Below are positions 1 to 8,599 of a stretch of DNA of 64,000 bases, one piece after another. This DNA is from Endozoicomonas elysicola (GTDB lineage: Bacteria > Pseudomonadota > Gammaproteobacteria > Pseudomonadales > Endozoicomonadaceae): positions 1,689,825-1,753,824 of the forward strand of contig NZ_JOJP01000001.1 of NCBI RefSeq assembly GCF_000710775.1, read 5' to 3'. A program made the translations under genes and the position numbers. How positions within the stretch are numbered: position 1 is the first letter of the stretch; each line of letters starts with the position of its first letter. The notes beneath the pieces are model-generated. The model did no database searches and was not told the DNA's origin. It saw only the letters and a program-made list of their open reading frames with translations.

Positions 1-640
1 GAAAGCCATCTTTATCGAAAGGCTGATGCCACTGCTGCTGACACCAATAGTCCATTAACAGGTTGCCAGGGCCTGTATCAAAGCCAGTTACAAGGGTTTG
101 TCCACTTTTAGCCGCCGGCAAGATAGAAATATTGCTGATTCCACCAATATTGACGACCACCCGGTGGGAAGTTTCACTGGTAAAAACGGCATGGTGAAAG
201 GCGGGTACCAGAGGCGCTCCCTGACCACCGGCTGCCATGTCCCGTCGTCTGAAATCAGCAACAACGGTAATGCCGGTTTGTTCTGCCAGTATATTGGGAT
301 CACCAATCTGAAGGGTATAGCCCAGCTCTGGTATATGCCTGATAGTCTGACCGTGGCTGCCAATGGCTCTGATCTGTTTTGCAGTCAGCCCTCCTTTTTC
401 CAGAAGTGACTTGACGGTTTCAGTGGCAATATGAGCAATTGCCGAATCAACCTCAGCCATTAAACGAATTTCATCATTGCCTGGCTGGCAAAGCTGCTGA
501 ATTTTTTCCTTCAGTTTTAACGGCCACTCCGTGGTATGGCTGGCAACGAGAACGGGGTGATTGCCATCAAAGCGAACGGCAGCAGCATCCATAGCATCCA
601 GGCTGGTGCCTGACATAAGGCCTATATAGATATCCGACAT
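1..640 (-). CDS. anmK: Anhydro-N-acetylmuramic acid kinase, 3' end cut by window edge
   Basis: Reading the minus strand from the ATG at 640 gives an open frame of about 213 codons that runs off the left edge. It begins MSDIYIGLMSGTSLDAMDAA, the N-terminal nucleotide-binding motif of AnmK. Further in are GSHGQT, VVADFRRRDMAAGGQGAPL and VVNIGGISNIS, all typical of the family. The enzyme phosphorylates 1,6-anhydroMurNAc recovered from peptidoglycan turnover and opens its anhydro ring, feeding cell-wall recycling in the cytoplasm. The family is about 370 residues long, so roughly 40 percent is missing here. An AAGG ribosome-binding site lies about 7 bases before the ATG. It is followed upstream by a peptidoglycan hydrolase on the same strand, a cell-wall pairing also seen in pseudomonads. 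Confidence 0.93.
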   Translation of the reverse strand, partial: MSDIYIGLMSGTSLDAMDAAAVRFDGNHPVLVASHTTEWPLKLKEKIQQLCQPGNDEIRLMAEVDSAIAHIATETVKSLLEKGGLTAKQIRAIGSHGQTIRHIPELGYTLQIGDPNILAEQTGITVVADFRRRDMAAGGQGAPLVPAFHHAVFTSETSHRVVVNIGGISNISILPAAKSGQTLVTGFDTGPGNLLMDYWCQQQWHQPFDKDGF

Positions 641-679
641 GGTTCACCCTTGGAAGGAAAGTTTGAGTGGCCCTTTGGG

Positions 680-771
680 TTGGCCATACAATCACTCATG
701 CCGTATTGAACGTCTTGAACAAACCACCATGTCCTGCGCCGTTCGCCTTGCCTGAGAGCTTGTATGACCAA
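680..771. repeat. Dispersed palindromic repeat, copy 1
   Basis: Imperfect inverted arms (680-696 and 755-771, 13 of 17 paired) flank a core at 722-753. On the minus strand this core matches 51651-51682 at 30 of 32 positions. The core contains AGGCAAGGCGAACG and GGACATGGTGGTT. It lies between anmK and the M23 gene. Two copies in 64 kb, each with inverted ends, indicate a mobile or REP-like intergenic element rather than a gene. Short ORFs across it on both strands are readings of the repeat. Confidence 0.75.
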
Positions 772-803
772 CTGGCTAAATGGCCAGTGGTAACGCCCCC
801 TAG

Positions 804-852
804 GGTACTGAGACACAAAGAAACATTGATCATTACTTTGTGTCTTAGTGCC
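804..852. other. Long stem-loop downstream of the M23 gene
   Basis: GGTACTGAGACACAAAG (804-820) pairs with CTTTGTGTCTTAGTGCC (836-852) around a 15-base loop, with one or two mismatches. It lies 3' of the M23 peptidase on the minus strand and could protect or end that transcript, but there is no T-tract. The stem word CTTTGTGTCT recurs in the mal operon spacers. Confidence 0.5.
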
Positions 853-897
853 TCTTATGCCCTATGGGTATTGTGGCTAACTAATTATTGCGACTGA

Positions 898-2412
898 TTA
901 CTGTGTGGCCAGCAGTGTATCGCTCTGCTTTTCAAGCCTGGCAATCATCAGTTCTGACTGCTTTTTGAAGTTAGCCATTTCTTTTTTGGCAATGGGCGCT
1001 GCATCAGGGAGCTTAACCGTCATCGGGTTTCTATGGACGCCATTGACACGGAACTCATAATGCAGGTGGGGGCCGGTTGCCCAGCCTGTTTTGCCCACGT
1101 AAGCAATGATTTGTCCCTGACGAACTCTCTGACCTTTTTTAAGCCCAGTCAGCTTATTAGCATGAGCATAAATGGTGACAATGTTGTTGGGGTGCTCAAT
1201 GAAAACCACATTACCATAGCCGTTTTGCCAGCCAGAAAACTGGACACGGCCATCACCAGCGGCTTTTATGGGGGTGTTCATGGGGGCCGCATAGTCCACT
1301 GCTCGATGGGGACGCTTTGTCTTGAAGATTGGGTGAAGTCGGTCAGGGTTGTAACGGGAGCTGATACGGGTAAAGTCGACCGGAGTACGGAGAAAGGCTT
1401 TTTTCATGCTCTTTCCATCCGGCGTATAGTAGTCAGTATCCCCCTGACTATCGGTGTAACGAACCGCTGTAAAGGTTTGTCCCTGGTTGGTAAAACTGGC
1501 TACCAGAATGTCTCCATCACCCAGTTTTTCTCCTTCCAGATACTTTTCTTCGTAAAGTACATTGAAGGTATCACCACTGCGAATATCCTGTACGAAATCG
1601 ATATCCCAGCCAAAAATACCAGCTAGCTCCATGGTGAGGTTTTGAGAGAGGCCTGCTTTCTGGCTGGCCAGAAAGAGCGAGCTTTCAATAGTGCCGCTGG
1701 CGTATGTTGGACGAATTTCCGGTGACAGGGTAACCAGCTCTGCCAGATAGCCATCATCTGCTTTGGTAAAGAAGATACTTTCGAGCTTGGACTTCTCGTA
1801 GCGTAACTGGGTAAGGGTGCCTTCCTGATTAATCCGGAACTCCAGAGACTCACCCGGGCGTATACGAGCGAGAGTGTCGCCATACTTGGGAGTACTGGCA
1901 ACCTGGTAAACAACACTGGCACTTAGCCCTTGAGCATTAAATAACGCCGATAAGTTATCGCCGGATTTAATGGTGATGTTATGCCACTTGCCAAGCTGTT
2001 GCTCCAGATCGTAAGCGGCTTTTGCCAGTGCTTTTGCATCTGATTCCTGCTCGAGTTCTTTAATGGATGCTTCTGCTTTATCTGTACTCTGGCTGCTGAT
2101 AAAGGGCTCAGGCTGGGAAGTTGTGATACTGCTGGTCAACTCAGGGGCTGATTCCTGAGGCTGGAGAGCATCGATAGTCATCGGAATTTCGTTGCGTTTG
2201 GCTTCTACGTCGCCAGAGGGCAGAAGAGCCATCACTCCCATGATGCTGGCAGCGATGGTAGTTGCCAGCAGCAAGTGTCGCTTGGGAAACTGTTTCAGGC
2301 GCTGGTTGATTCGTGTTGCGCCTCTCGGGATGGCTTTATTCATTAAGGTTGTTAACGCTGTCTGCAATGTGCTGATAAGTAAATTATAACGGTAAAAAAC
2401 ACCGTAAGTCAT
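898..2412 (-). CDS. M23-family peptidoglycan DD-metalloendopeptidase (OapA/MepM-like)
   Basis: A 504-residue cell-envelope hydrolase. After a basic N-terminus there is one hydrophobic signal or anchor segment (about residues 46-64), then a disordered S/Q/E-rich linker. Next comes a LysM/OapA-like region (about 140-210, with KSGDNLSALF) and a C-terminal M23 domain. The zinc ligands are visible as H369-x3-D373 (HRAVD) and H449-x-H451 (GPHLHYEF). Family members cut peptide cross-links of peptidoglycan in the periplasm so that the sacculus can grow. The segment SGDVEAKR after the membrane span resembles the pseudomonad protein encoded next to anmK and tyrS. The first ATG (2412) and an internal ATG at residue 24 are both possible starts, and neither has a clear Shine-Dalgarno. 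It sits between anmK and tyrS on the minus strand. Confidence 0.9.
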   Translation of the reverse strand: MTYGVFYRYNLLISTLQTALTTLMNKAIPRGATRINQRLKQFPKRHLLLATTIAASIMGVMALLPSGDVEAKRNEIPMTIDALQPQESAPELTSSITTSQPEPFISSQSTDKAEASIKELEQESDAKALAKAAYDLEQQLGKWHNITIKSGDNLSALFNAQGLSASVVYQVASTPKYGDTLARIRPGESLEFRINQEGTLTQLRYEKSKLESIFFTKADDGYLAELVTLSPEIRPTYASGTIESSLFLASQKAGLSQNLTMELAGIFGWDIDFVQDIRSGDTFNVLYEEKYLEGEKLGDGDILVASFTNQGQTFTAVRYTDSQGDTDYYTPDGKSMKKAFLRTPVDFTRISSRYNPDRLHPIFKTKRPHRAVDYAAPMNTPIKAAGDGRVQFSGWQNGYGNVVFIEHPNNIVTIYAHANKLTGLKKGQRVRQGQIIAYVGKTGWATGPHLHYEFRVNGVHRNPMTVKLPDAAPIAKKEMANFKKQSELMIARLEKQSDTLLATQ

Positions 2413-2584
2413 ATCTGTCAGAAAAGGTACGTCAATACAGAGTCAATTATGATTTTTTCTGATAAGTGTCTTGATTATCACGAATTGTTTTATTGCCTTG
2501 CCGCGCTAGGCAAGTGTGATGCAGAAAGCACTGAGAGAAAGATGGTGAACAATAATGGGCAGTGGTTGTTGTTCATTGCCTGGG

Positions 2585-3808
2585 TCAAGACACAATATAA
2601 GGTACTAAACGAGATACGTTCTGATTTATGCTGTTCCATAGAGGGCTGGAGTTTTCAGGAGTTGACTGGGTTGGTTGGGTACTTATGACAGGTTGTGACG
2701 TTGTTGGTGTATATGAGACTTGTTGGCCATCAGCTGGCATAGGGTGTGTATGGAGAGATGATTGGTAGATGGTGGGCTGTTGAGCAGCTGGTTGAACCTG
2801 AGGCGCGGTATTTTGTGGATAATTCGGGGTAATTATTGGAATTGTGGTTGTGGCTGATTGGTGGGGCATTTGTGGTAAGGGTTGTGGGGCTATGGTATTG
2901 ACTTGAGCATAAGGCACAGTTGATTCTTGTGGTTGCTGGAAAGTAATGGGTATTTGTTGTAACGAGGTTTGCTGAGAGATTGGAATTGAATAGTTTTGCA
3001 CTGCGGTTGACCCCTCTGTCACCGATATAGAAGGCTGGACGTTTAGAACCGTCCCGGGTTGCTGATTGGTTGAGCTATCTTGTTGAGAAGTTACTGGCAG
3101 GGTGGGCATTTGTTGTGATTCATCTGATAGTGCCTCGAAAACTGTATATGGCTTTACTCCAAAAATTCGGGGGATGAAGAAAATCAGACCCAGAGGGCCT
3201 AAAAAAAAATAGGGCGTGAATAAAGCGCAAGCCAGGCCCCCAATAGTCCCAAGTATCTGAATAGACTTTGGAATAGAGTTGAGGGTATCTGTTGCATCTA
3301 CTCTTACGTATTCTTCCAAGGGCATTTTTCCTGAAACACCAGTGTCTGGTGTCTGGCCACTCGTAGTGCTCTGAACAGTTTCACTTTGTCCGGTCTGGTT
3401 TGGCTCGACCTGGCTTTGTCCGGCTGGATTTGATCCAGAATGGCTCTGCACTGTCATGGGGAGAGCAGGCTGCACAGTTCTATTGTTCAAGCTCTCGCTC
3501 TCATGGGTATACCTGAGTACCCCTTTGATCCCCCCAGCAATCAACGCTCCAACCTTTATTGCATATATTGAGATTGTTCTGCCAAAAAAGTCGAGAGTTG
3601 CATTAACGGTGGCCAGTCCCCTGCATACAACATTGGCAGCATCAGAAGCAGAAAAATTTGAGGAAGCATCGCGAGTGGGTGGCGTTGAGATTGGACCTTG
3701 ATAAGAATGTGTAGATGATTGAGGTGATACAGGTAGTTGGGAGTGTACTTGCGGATTTGCGGAAGAATAAACAGTAGGTGGAGGTGAAGGCTGTAGCTGA
3801 GCATCCAC
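2585..3808 (-). CDS. Low-complexity protein with two hydrophobic regions, possible secreted or effector protein
   Basis: I recognise no family. The frame is open up to 3934, but AAAGGAG lies 6 bases before a GTG at 3808 (protein start VDAQLQPS), so that is the likely start and the product is about 407 residues. An N-terminal Pro/Ser/Gln-rich stretch is followed by an amphipathic segment (AIKVGALIAGGIKGVL), another S/Q/T-rich linker, and a bilobed hydrophobic hairpin (about residues 185-220, with ILGTIGGLACALF and FFLGPLGLIFFIPRIFG). The remaining 170 or so residues are almost entirely P/Q/T/S. There is no Sec signal peptide. This arrangement, a disordered N-terminus plus a membrane hairpin, is seen in some type III-secreted membrane proteins; that comparison is only an inference. 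Its composition is unlike the neighbouring housekeeping genes. Confidence 0.7.
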   Translation of the reverse strand: MDAQLQPSPPPTVYSSANPQVHSQLPVSPQSSTHSYQGPISTPPTRDASSNFSASDAANVVCRGLATVNATLDFFGRTISIYAIKVGALIAGGIKGVLRYTHESESLNNRTVQPALPMTVQSHSGSNPAGQSQVEPNQTGQSETVQSTTSGQTPDTGVSGKMPLEEYVRVDATDTLNSIPKSIQILGTIGGLACALFTPYFFLGPLGLIFFIPRIFGVKPYTVFEALSDESQQMPTLPVTSQQDSSTNQQPGTVLNVQPSISVTEGSTAVQNYSIPISQQTSLQQIPITFQQPQESTVPYAQVNTIAPQPLPQMPHQSATTTIPIITPNYPQNTAPQVQPAAQQPTIYQSSLHTHPMPADGQQVSYTPTTSQPVISTQPTQSTPENSSPLWNSINQNVSRLVPYIVS

Positions 3809-4209
3809 AGATATCTCCTTTCTATTTGAACTAAGGCAGTAAAACGGTAAGCAGAAGAAATATGAAACAGAACGAACTTTGGCAAACAAATTCGACAGGA
3901 AGTATTCAATGTTCAACCTGTCAGAAGTTCGCAACTTCTTTGGACTGATTCGACAGTTAGGGTTTAACGTTAGTTCCAGTCGTTTGAGGTAAAGGCTTGG
4001 TAAGGCAAATATACGAAAATTTACTTTATTTAGAGTTCAGGCATTTGTTCCAGCAGCATTTTGTTGTATTTTGAGCGGCTCGATTTTTTATTAGATAGTT
4101 AGCCCTCCATCTTCAGGGGTGGTCAATATCTTCTTGATTTGGTGTGCGTGCCTCGAGCATCCACCGCACTATTCCGGTTGTATCATCGAATCGTCGCAGG
4201 AAAAGGTAA
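3809..4209. other. Intergenic region with nothing recognised
   Basis: AT-rich spacer between the divergent low-complexity gene and tyrS. It must hold promoters for both. I see no convincing -35/-10 pair, riboswitch or repeat. AGGAAAAGG just before 4210 is the tyrS ribosome-binding site. Confidence 0.5.
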
Positions 4210-5517
4210 ATGTCCGATAGTCAAAACCCGTTGCTGAAAGATCTTCAGGCCCGCCAGCTCATCGCGCAGACTACTGCTGTTGAGGAACTGGACGCTCATT
4301 TGAGCGAACAGCCTCGGGTGCTCTATTGTGGCTTTGACCCCACTGCAGACAGCCTGCACCTTGGCCACCTGGTTCCGTTGCTGGTTCTCAAACGCTTCCA
4401 GGAAGCTGGTCACAAACCGATTGCCTTGGTCGGCGGAGCCACTGGCCTGATTGGTGACCCAAGTTTCAAAGCTGCTGAGCGTCAATTGAATACTCCTGAC
4501 GTAGTAGCTGGCTGGGTTGAAAAGATCAAAGGGCAGGTGAGCCAGTTCATAGACTTCGATTGTGGAGAAAACTCGGCTGTTGTCGCGAATAACCTGGACT
4601 GGACCGGTAACCTGAATGTTCTCGATTTCCTGAGAGATATTGGCAAACACTTCTCTGTGAATGCCATGATTAACAAGGAGTCTGTTCAGCAGCGGTTGAA
4701 TCGTGAAGGTGCGGGTATCTCCTTTACCGAGTTCTCTTATGCCTTGCTGCAAGGCATGGATTTTGCCGAGCTGAACCGTCGTTATGACTGTACTCTGCAG
4801 ATTGGTGGTAGTGACCAGTGGGGCAATATTGTCGGTGGTATTGATCTGGCCCGTCGTCAGAATAAGTCCCGTGCATTTGGTTTAACGGTACCTCTGATCA
4901 CCAAGTCTGATGGTACCAAGTTTGGTAAGACCGAGGGTGGCGCAGTATGGCTGGATTCCAGAAAAACCTCCCAGTATGCGTTTTATCAGTTCTGGATGAA
5001 CACCGCTGATGCAGATGTTTATCGTTTCTTGAGCTTCTTTACCTTCCTGAGCATGGAAGAGATTGGTGCTATTGAGAAAGCAGATGCTGAGCGTCAGGGC
5101 AGACCAGAGGCGCAAAAGATTCTTGCTCGTGAAGCGACTCGCCTTGTGCATGGTGAAGAGGGACTGCAGGCCGCCGAGCGCATTACAGAAGCACTGTTTT
5201 CTGGCGATATTACTCAGCTTTCTGAGACTGATATGGAACAGCTGAAGCAGGATGGTCTGCCAAGTGCAACCATTGAACGGGCTGTACTGGAAGGTCAGGC
5301 CATGACTCAACTTTTTGCTGAAGTCGGAATGGTGAAGTCTGGCAAGCAGGTTAAAGATGCGCTGGGTAATAACGCGGTGTTCTTTAATGGAGAAGCTCGT
5401 GGTGCAGCGGATAACATGAATCTGCCTGAATGCTTTGCTGCTGATAAAGCCATGTACGGTCGATTCTTTCTGGTGAAGTTGGGTAAGAAGAATCACTTCC
5501 TGTTTGAAGTGGTTTGA
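4210..5517 (+). CDS. tyrS: Tyrosyl-tRNA synthetase
   Basis: This 435-residue class I aminoacyl-tRNA synthetase attaches tyrosine to tRNA-Tyr in the cytoplasm. The HIGH-like motif appears as LHLGHL near residue 50 (context [15 protein letters not shown]), and the KMSKS-equivalent appears as KFGKT near residue 238. GGSDQWGNI in the tyrosine-binding region is also present. The C-terminal 80 residues fit the S4-like RNA-binding domain ([18 protein letters not shown]). The length is slightly above the 424 residues of E. coli TyrS. The start is supported by a purine-rich AGGAAAAGG site. It is transcribed alone, away from the M23/anmK side and towards the amr genes. Confidence 0.97.
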   Translation: MSDSQNPLLKDLQARQLIAQTTAVEELDAHLSEQPRVLYCGFDPTADSLHLGHLVPLLVLKRFQEAGHKPIALVGGATGLIGDPSFKAAERQLNTPDVVAGWVEKIKGQVSQFIDFDCGENSAVVANNLDWTGNLNVLDFLRDIGKHFSVNAMINKESVQQRLNREGAGISFTEFSYALLQGMDFAELNRRYDCTLQIGGSDQWGNIVGGIDLARRQNKSRAFGLTVPLITKSDGTKFGKTEGGAVWLDSRKTSQYAFYQFWMNTADADVYRFLSFFTFLSMEEIGAIEKADAERQGRPEAQKILAREATRLVHGEEGLQAAERITEALFSGDITQLSETDMEQLKQDGLPSATIERAVLEGQAMTQLFAEVGMVKSGKQVKDALGNNAVFFNGEARGAADNMNLPECFAADKAMYGRFFLVKLGKKNHFLFEVV

Positions 5518-5548
5518 TCGAACCTTTGATTGATTGCTGAAAGCTCGT

Positions 5549-5577
5549 AGTCATCGGGCAGTCCTGTCCCGGTGACT
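5549..5577. terminator. Stem-loop between convergent tyrS and amrA
   Basis: AGTCATCGGG (5549-5558) pairs with CCCGGTGACT (5568-5577) with one G-T pair, loop of 9. It lies between two genes that face each other and probably serves both as a terminator. The tail is only weakly T-rich (TTAATTGAATTATT on the plus strand). Confidence 0.55.
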
Positions 5578-5588
5578 TAATTGAATTA

Positions 5589-6170
5589 TTACCCCCTCCT
5601 TTCTTCAAACTTAACACACTGATAGCGGAAGCACTCCATATCTTCAGGCCAAGAGCCGGGAGCCATGCCTGCTTTATTCTTCAAGTGAGCCAGAAACTGC
5701 CTTGGATTAGGAAGCTGTTTCCATACCTGGGGCAAGAACGTTGCGGAATATTGAGGGTTTCGGATTAATAACCCATCAATACCAGGGCGCAGTTTTTTAA
5801 GCAGATCCCTCTCATCAGAAATTTCCATTTGCTGCTGAGGGGTCAGTATGGATATTTCTACCTTTATTTCGGTTAGCTCATTTTCCGTCACGGGTGGAAA
5901 CCGTGGGTCACGGAATGCACTGGCGAAGGCATTGTGGATTACATCATCCAGCAGTGCTCGGTGAGCCTGGGTTGAGCCAATGCAACCACGAAGAACGCCT
6001 CGTTTTTGGAGGGTGACAAAGCTGGCGGCTTTTTGCAGGAAAAAATCGGGTTGGTCTTCCTTTTCTTGTATTTGTTCTGGTGGCAGGCCCCGTGTACACC
6101 CCTCACTGATCGTCTTGCGGGCAAGGCGCAGTAATTCTCTTTTCTGGTTTTCTGTGGGTTCGATTTGCAC
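5589..6170 (-). CDS. amrA: AmmeMemoRadiSam system protein A (AMMECR1 domain)
   Basis: The 193-residue product is a single AMMECR1 domain. The family signature LRGCIGST is visible, preceded by FVTLQKRG, and the late part has ISILTPQQQME and the PQVW region. Bacterial AMMECR1 proteins occur beside a MEMO1-like protein and a radical SAM enzyme, and the three are named as one system whose chemistry is unresolved. The human AMMECR1 and MEMO1 counterparts are known by name from disease and signalling work, but this tells little about the bacterial role. The start codon is GTG at 6170 with a GGGA about 10 bases upstream. It follows amrB on the same strand after 152 bases. Confidence 0.9.
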   Translation of the reverse strand: MQIEPTENQKRELLRLARKTISEGCTRGLPPEQIQEKEDQPDFFLQKAASFVTLQKRGVLRGCIGSTQAHRALLDDVIHNAFASAFRDPRFPPVTENELTEIKVEISILTPQQQMEISDERDLLKKLRPGIDGLLIRNPQYSATFLPQVWKQLPNPRQFLAHLKNKAGMAPGSWPEDMECFRYQCVKFEERRG

Positions 6171-6322
6171 TGTAGAAATTCCCGTTTTCCTTCATTAGAA
6201 GCATGGACTGCCCCTTTCTGGTTTTTATCGTCACCCAACAGCGCCTCTGAATAATGGCTTTTCTATCTATAGTGGTTGAGAACCTGCTTCAGGTTGTCTC
6301 TGGATACTTGGCGTAATAACCC

Positions 6323-7102
6323 TTACTGAATAACAAAGGCGCCGTAACCCACTACTCGATTTTTATCGCCAGCTGTATCTCCAGAGTTGCGAACATCCAG
6401 GGTAATGACATCCATTCCCCGACGCTGAGCAACCTTCAACATGCCATTAAGAGGATAGCAGCCACAGGCTTGTCCACCGGTTAAATTGCTACTGAGCTGC
6501 TCTATCTGTTTTACTGTCTGGTTATCCCGGTAACAGGCCTCTTCGTAATTGTGATAATGACTGAGATCGGAGCTGATAATGATCAGGGTTTCTTCTCCAC
6601 CCCAGAGATGTTCGATCACTTCAGCAACTGCCAGAGGGCTGGCATCACCAACAACAATGGGGATCAATTTGAAGTCATCCAGGCAGGTTTGAAGAAATGG
6701 ACATTGAACTTCAAGGCTGTGTTCATAAGCATGGGCTTTGTCGAGTATTTGCATCTGGCTGAAGGCTTTAATTTCCTCCATGACTTCTGTGTCCAGTGGA
6801 ATGGTGCTCAGCGGGGTTGAGAAAGCTTCGCAGGCCGGAAGGGCCATGCCTTGTAATGGAACCCTGTGAGAAGGTCCCAGCAGCACAACTCGCCGGATGT
6901 TCTCTTTCATGGAGTCCAGCAAACGATAGGCGCTGGCGGCTACAGGGCCTGAGTAAATAAAGCCCGCATGGGGGACAATCAGTGCTTTGGGTGAGAAATC
7001 TCTGGATTTTGCATCGCTGACCAGTTCTTTGACGATGTGATCCAGTGCGCTGGGTGAGTCAGGATAAAACGTCCCGGCAACGGCGGGTTGGCGAATAATC
7101 AT
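6323..7102 (-). CDS. amrB: AmmeMemoRadiSam system protein B (MEMO1 family)
   Basis: A MEMO1-family protein of about 259 residues. The fold resembles class III non-haem iron dioxygenases such as LigB, and many members keep the metal-site histidines. Visible motifs are the N-terminal RQPAVAGTFYP, LIVPHAGFIYSGPVAASAYR, LLGPSHRVPL and IISSDLSHY; the histidines in PHAG, GPSH and SHY are the expected metal ligands. The frame is open from 7141, but GGGGGAG lies 9 bases before the ATG at 7102, and the protein then begins MIIRQPAVAG as in homologues, so I chose that start. It is divergent from amrS, with 166 bases between them. Confidence 0.92.
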   Translation of the reverse strand: MIIRQPAVAGTFYPDSPSALDHIVKELVSDAKSRDFSPKALIVPHAGFIYSGPVAASAYRLLDSMKENIRRVVLLGPSHRVPLQGMALPACEAFSTPLSTIPLDTEVMEEIKAFSQMQILDKAHAYEHSLEVQCPFLQTCLDDFKLIPIVVGDASPLAVAEVIEHLWGGEETLIIISSDLSHYHNYEEACYRDNQTVKQIEQLSSNLTGGQACGCYPLNGMLKVAQRRGMDVITLDVRNSGDTAGDKNRVVGYGAFVIQ

Positions 7103-7268
7103 TATGGGTTCTCCCCCGAGAGTGGCTGGATCTGCCTGCACATTTTAAGCGAAAAGGGCTCCTTCTTTTTTCTATCGCTCAATAAATGCTGGTACAGCCT
7201 ATAATTATAGTCCTGCTTCTTAATCTCAGGATGATGATCAGGCAACGAACCTGATCCGGAGAGGGAAC

Positions 7269-8369
7269 ATGCTTAGGGAAAAAACACCTGGCGGAAATGT
7301 GCCGACAAACTATTGGCACACGCTTGATGATGGACGTATTCAGTGTGATCTATGCCCCAGAGCCTGCAAGCTTCGAGAAGGGCAACAGGGGCTTTGTTTT
7401 GTCCGGGCCTGTGAGGGGGGGCAAATTGTCCTGACCAGCTATGGCCGTTCCAGTGGCTTTTGCATCGACCCTATTGAGAAAAAACCACTGAATCACTTTC
7501 TTCCGGGAACCCCAATTCTTTCATTTGGCACAGCTGGCTGTAATCTTGCCTGCAAGTTCTGTCAGAACTGGGATATGAGCAAATCCAGAGAGATGGATAC
7601 CCTGGCAGCACAGGCCATGCCCGAACATCTGGCTGCTGCTGCGGAGCAGACGGGCTGCCGTTCACTGGCGTATACCTATAATGATCCGATCATTTTTATG
7701 GAATATGCCATTGATGTTGCCCAGGCTGCAGCGGAGAAGGGAATTAAATCAGTGGCGGTTTCAGCGGGGTATATTTGTGATCAGCCAAGAGAAGAGTTCT
7801 TCCGCAATATGGATGCAGCCAATATCGACCTGAAAGCATTCAGTGAGAGCTTCTATCGGAAGATCTGTGGAGGTGCTCTGCAGCCTGTTCTGGAAACACT
7901 GAAATATTTGAAGCATGAAACCTCTGTCTGGTTTGAAATTACGACTCTGCTTATTCCTGGTGAAAATGATTCTGACCATGAACTGAACGATATGTGTCAG
8001 TGGATAGTTGAGCATTTGGGGACTGATGTTCCCATTCACTTCACAGCATTTCATCCCGACTGGAAAATGAGAGATCATCCCAGTACTCCTGCCGCTACGC
8101 TTACCAGAGCCAGACAAATCGCGCTTAATCACGGTATCCGTTACGCCTACACTGGTAATGTCCATGACTCGGATGGTGGCAGCACACGTTGTCATCAATG
8201 CAATAGTATGCTGATTGAGCGGGACTGGTATGTTTTGGGTGAATGGGGCGTTAGCGCTTCAGAAGGCAAGGGCAGCTGTCAGAAATGCGGAGCGGCTGTT
8301 GCCGGTGTTTTTGAAGGGCAGCCCGGAGTCTGGGGAAGTCGTCGGGTTCCCGTTAAGATTGTGACCTAA
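7269..8369 (+). CDS. amrS: AmmeMemoRadiSam system radical SAM enzyme
   Basis: The 366-residue product has the radical SAM cluster motif C-x3-C-x2-C in CNLACKFCQNW (about residue 90), which binds the [4Fe-4S] cluster that cleaves S-adenosylmethionine. An N-terminal cysteine-rich segment (CDLCPRACKLREGQQGLC) precedes it. A C-terminal zinc-ribbon-like pair (CHQC and CQKC, about residues 310-345) follows. This architecture is that of the radical SAM partner of AMMECR1 and MEMO1 proteins, related to PflA-type activases. Its substrate is unknown. GGAGAGGG lies just before the ATG. It is transcribed divergently from amrB-amrA, so a shared promoter region at 7103-7268 could coordinate the three. Confidence 0.93.
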   Translation: MLREKTPGGNVPTNYWHTLDDGRIQCDLCPRACKLREGQQGLCFVRACEGGQIVLTSYGRSSGFCIDPIEKKPLNHFLPGTPILSFGTAGCNLACKFCQNWDMSKSREMDTLAAQAMPEHLAAAAEQTGCRSLAYTYNDPIIFMEYAIDVAQAAAEKGIKSVAVSAGYICDQPREEFFRNMDAANIDLKAFSESFYRKICGGALQPVLETLKYLKHETSVWFEITTLLIPGENDSDHELNDMCQWIVEHLGTDVPIHFTAFHPDWKMRDHPSTPAATLTRARQIALNHGIRYAYTGNVHDSDGGSTRCHQCNSMLIERDWYVLGEWGVSASEGKGSCQKCGAAVAGVFEGQPGVWGSRRVPVKIVT

Positions 8370-8599
8370 AATTGCCAAACGACACCTGTTCTGATTTGTT
8401 GTGCTAATTTATCTGATGAATGTCGTTCATAAAGAATGAACAGGCCCTAAGTAAACTTTGTTTTTTACTATTTAAGCTGGGTGAAAGTAACGTAGCCTTG
8501 CATTGTTACATCGTTGAGTCTCAGGGAATCTATTGTCTTGCATCTTCAGCACCCAATAGATATTGATTTCCCATTTGATCTATTTCTGAGCATTTTTCC

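Noticed and set aside
622-897. Two short ORFs on opposite strands between anmK and the M23 gene (64 and 76 codons)
   Set aside because: They translate the palindromic repeat and the stem-loop; the repeat core occurs again at 51.6 kb, so the text is repeat-derived, not a conserved protein.
1033-1626. 197-codon plus-strand ORF
   Set aside because: Antisense to the M23 peptidase, whose catalytic motifs make the minus frame certain.
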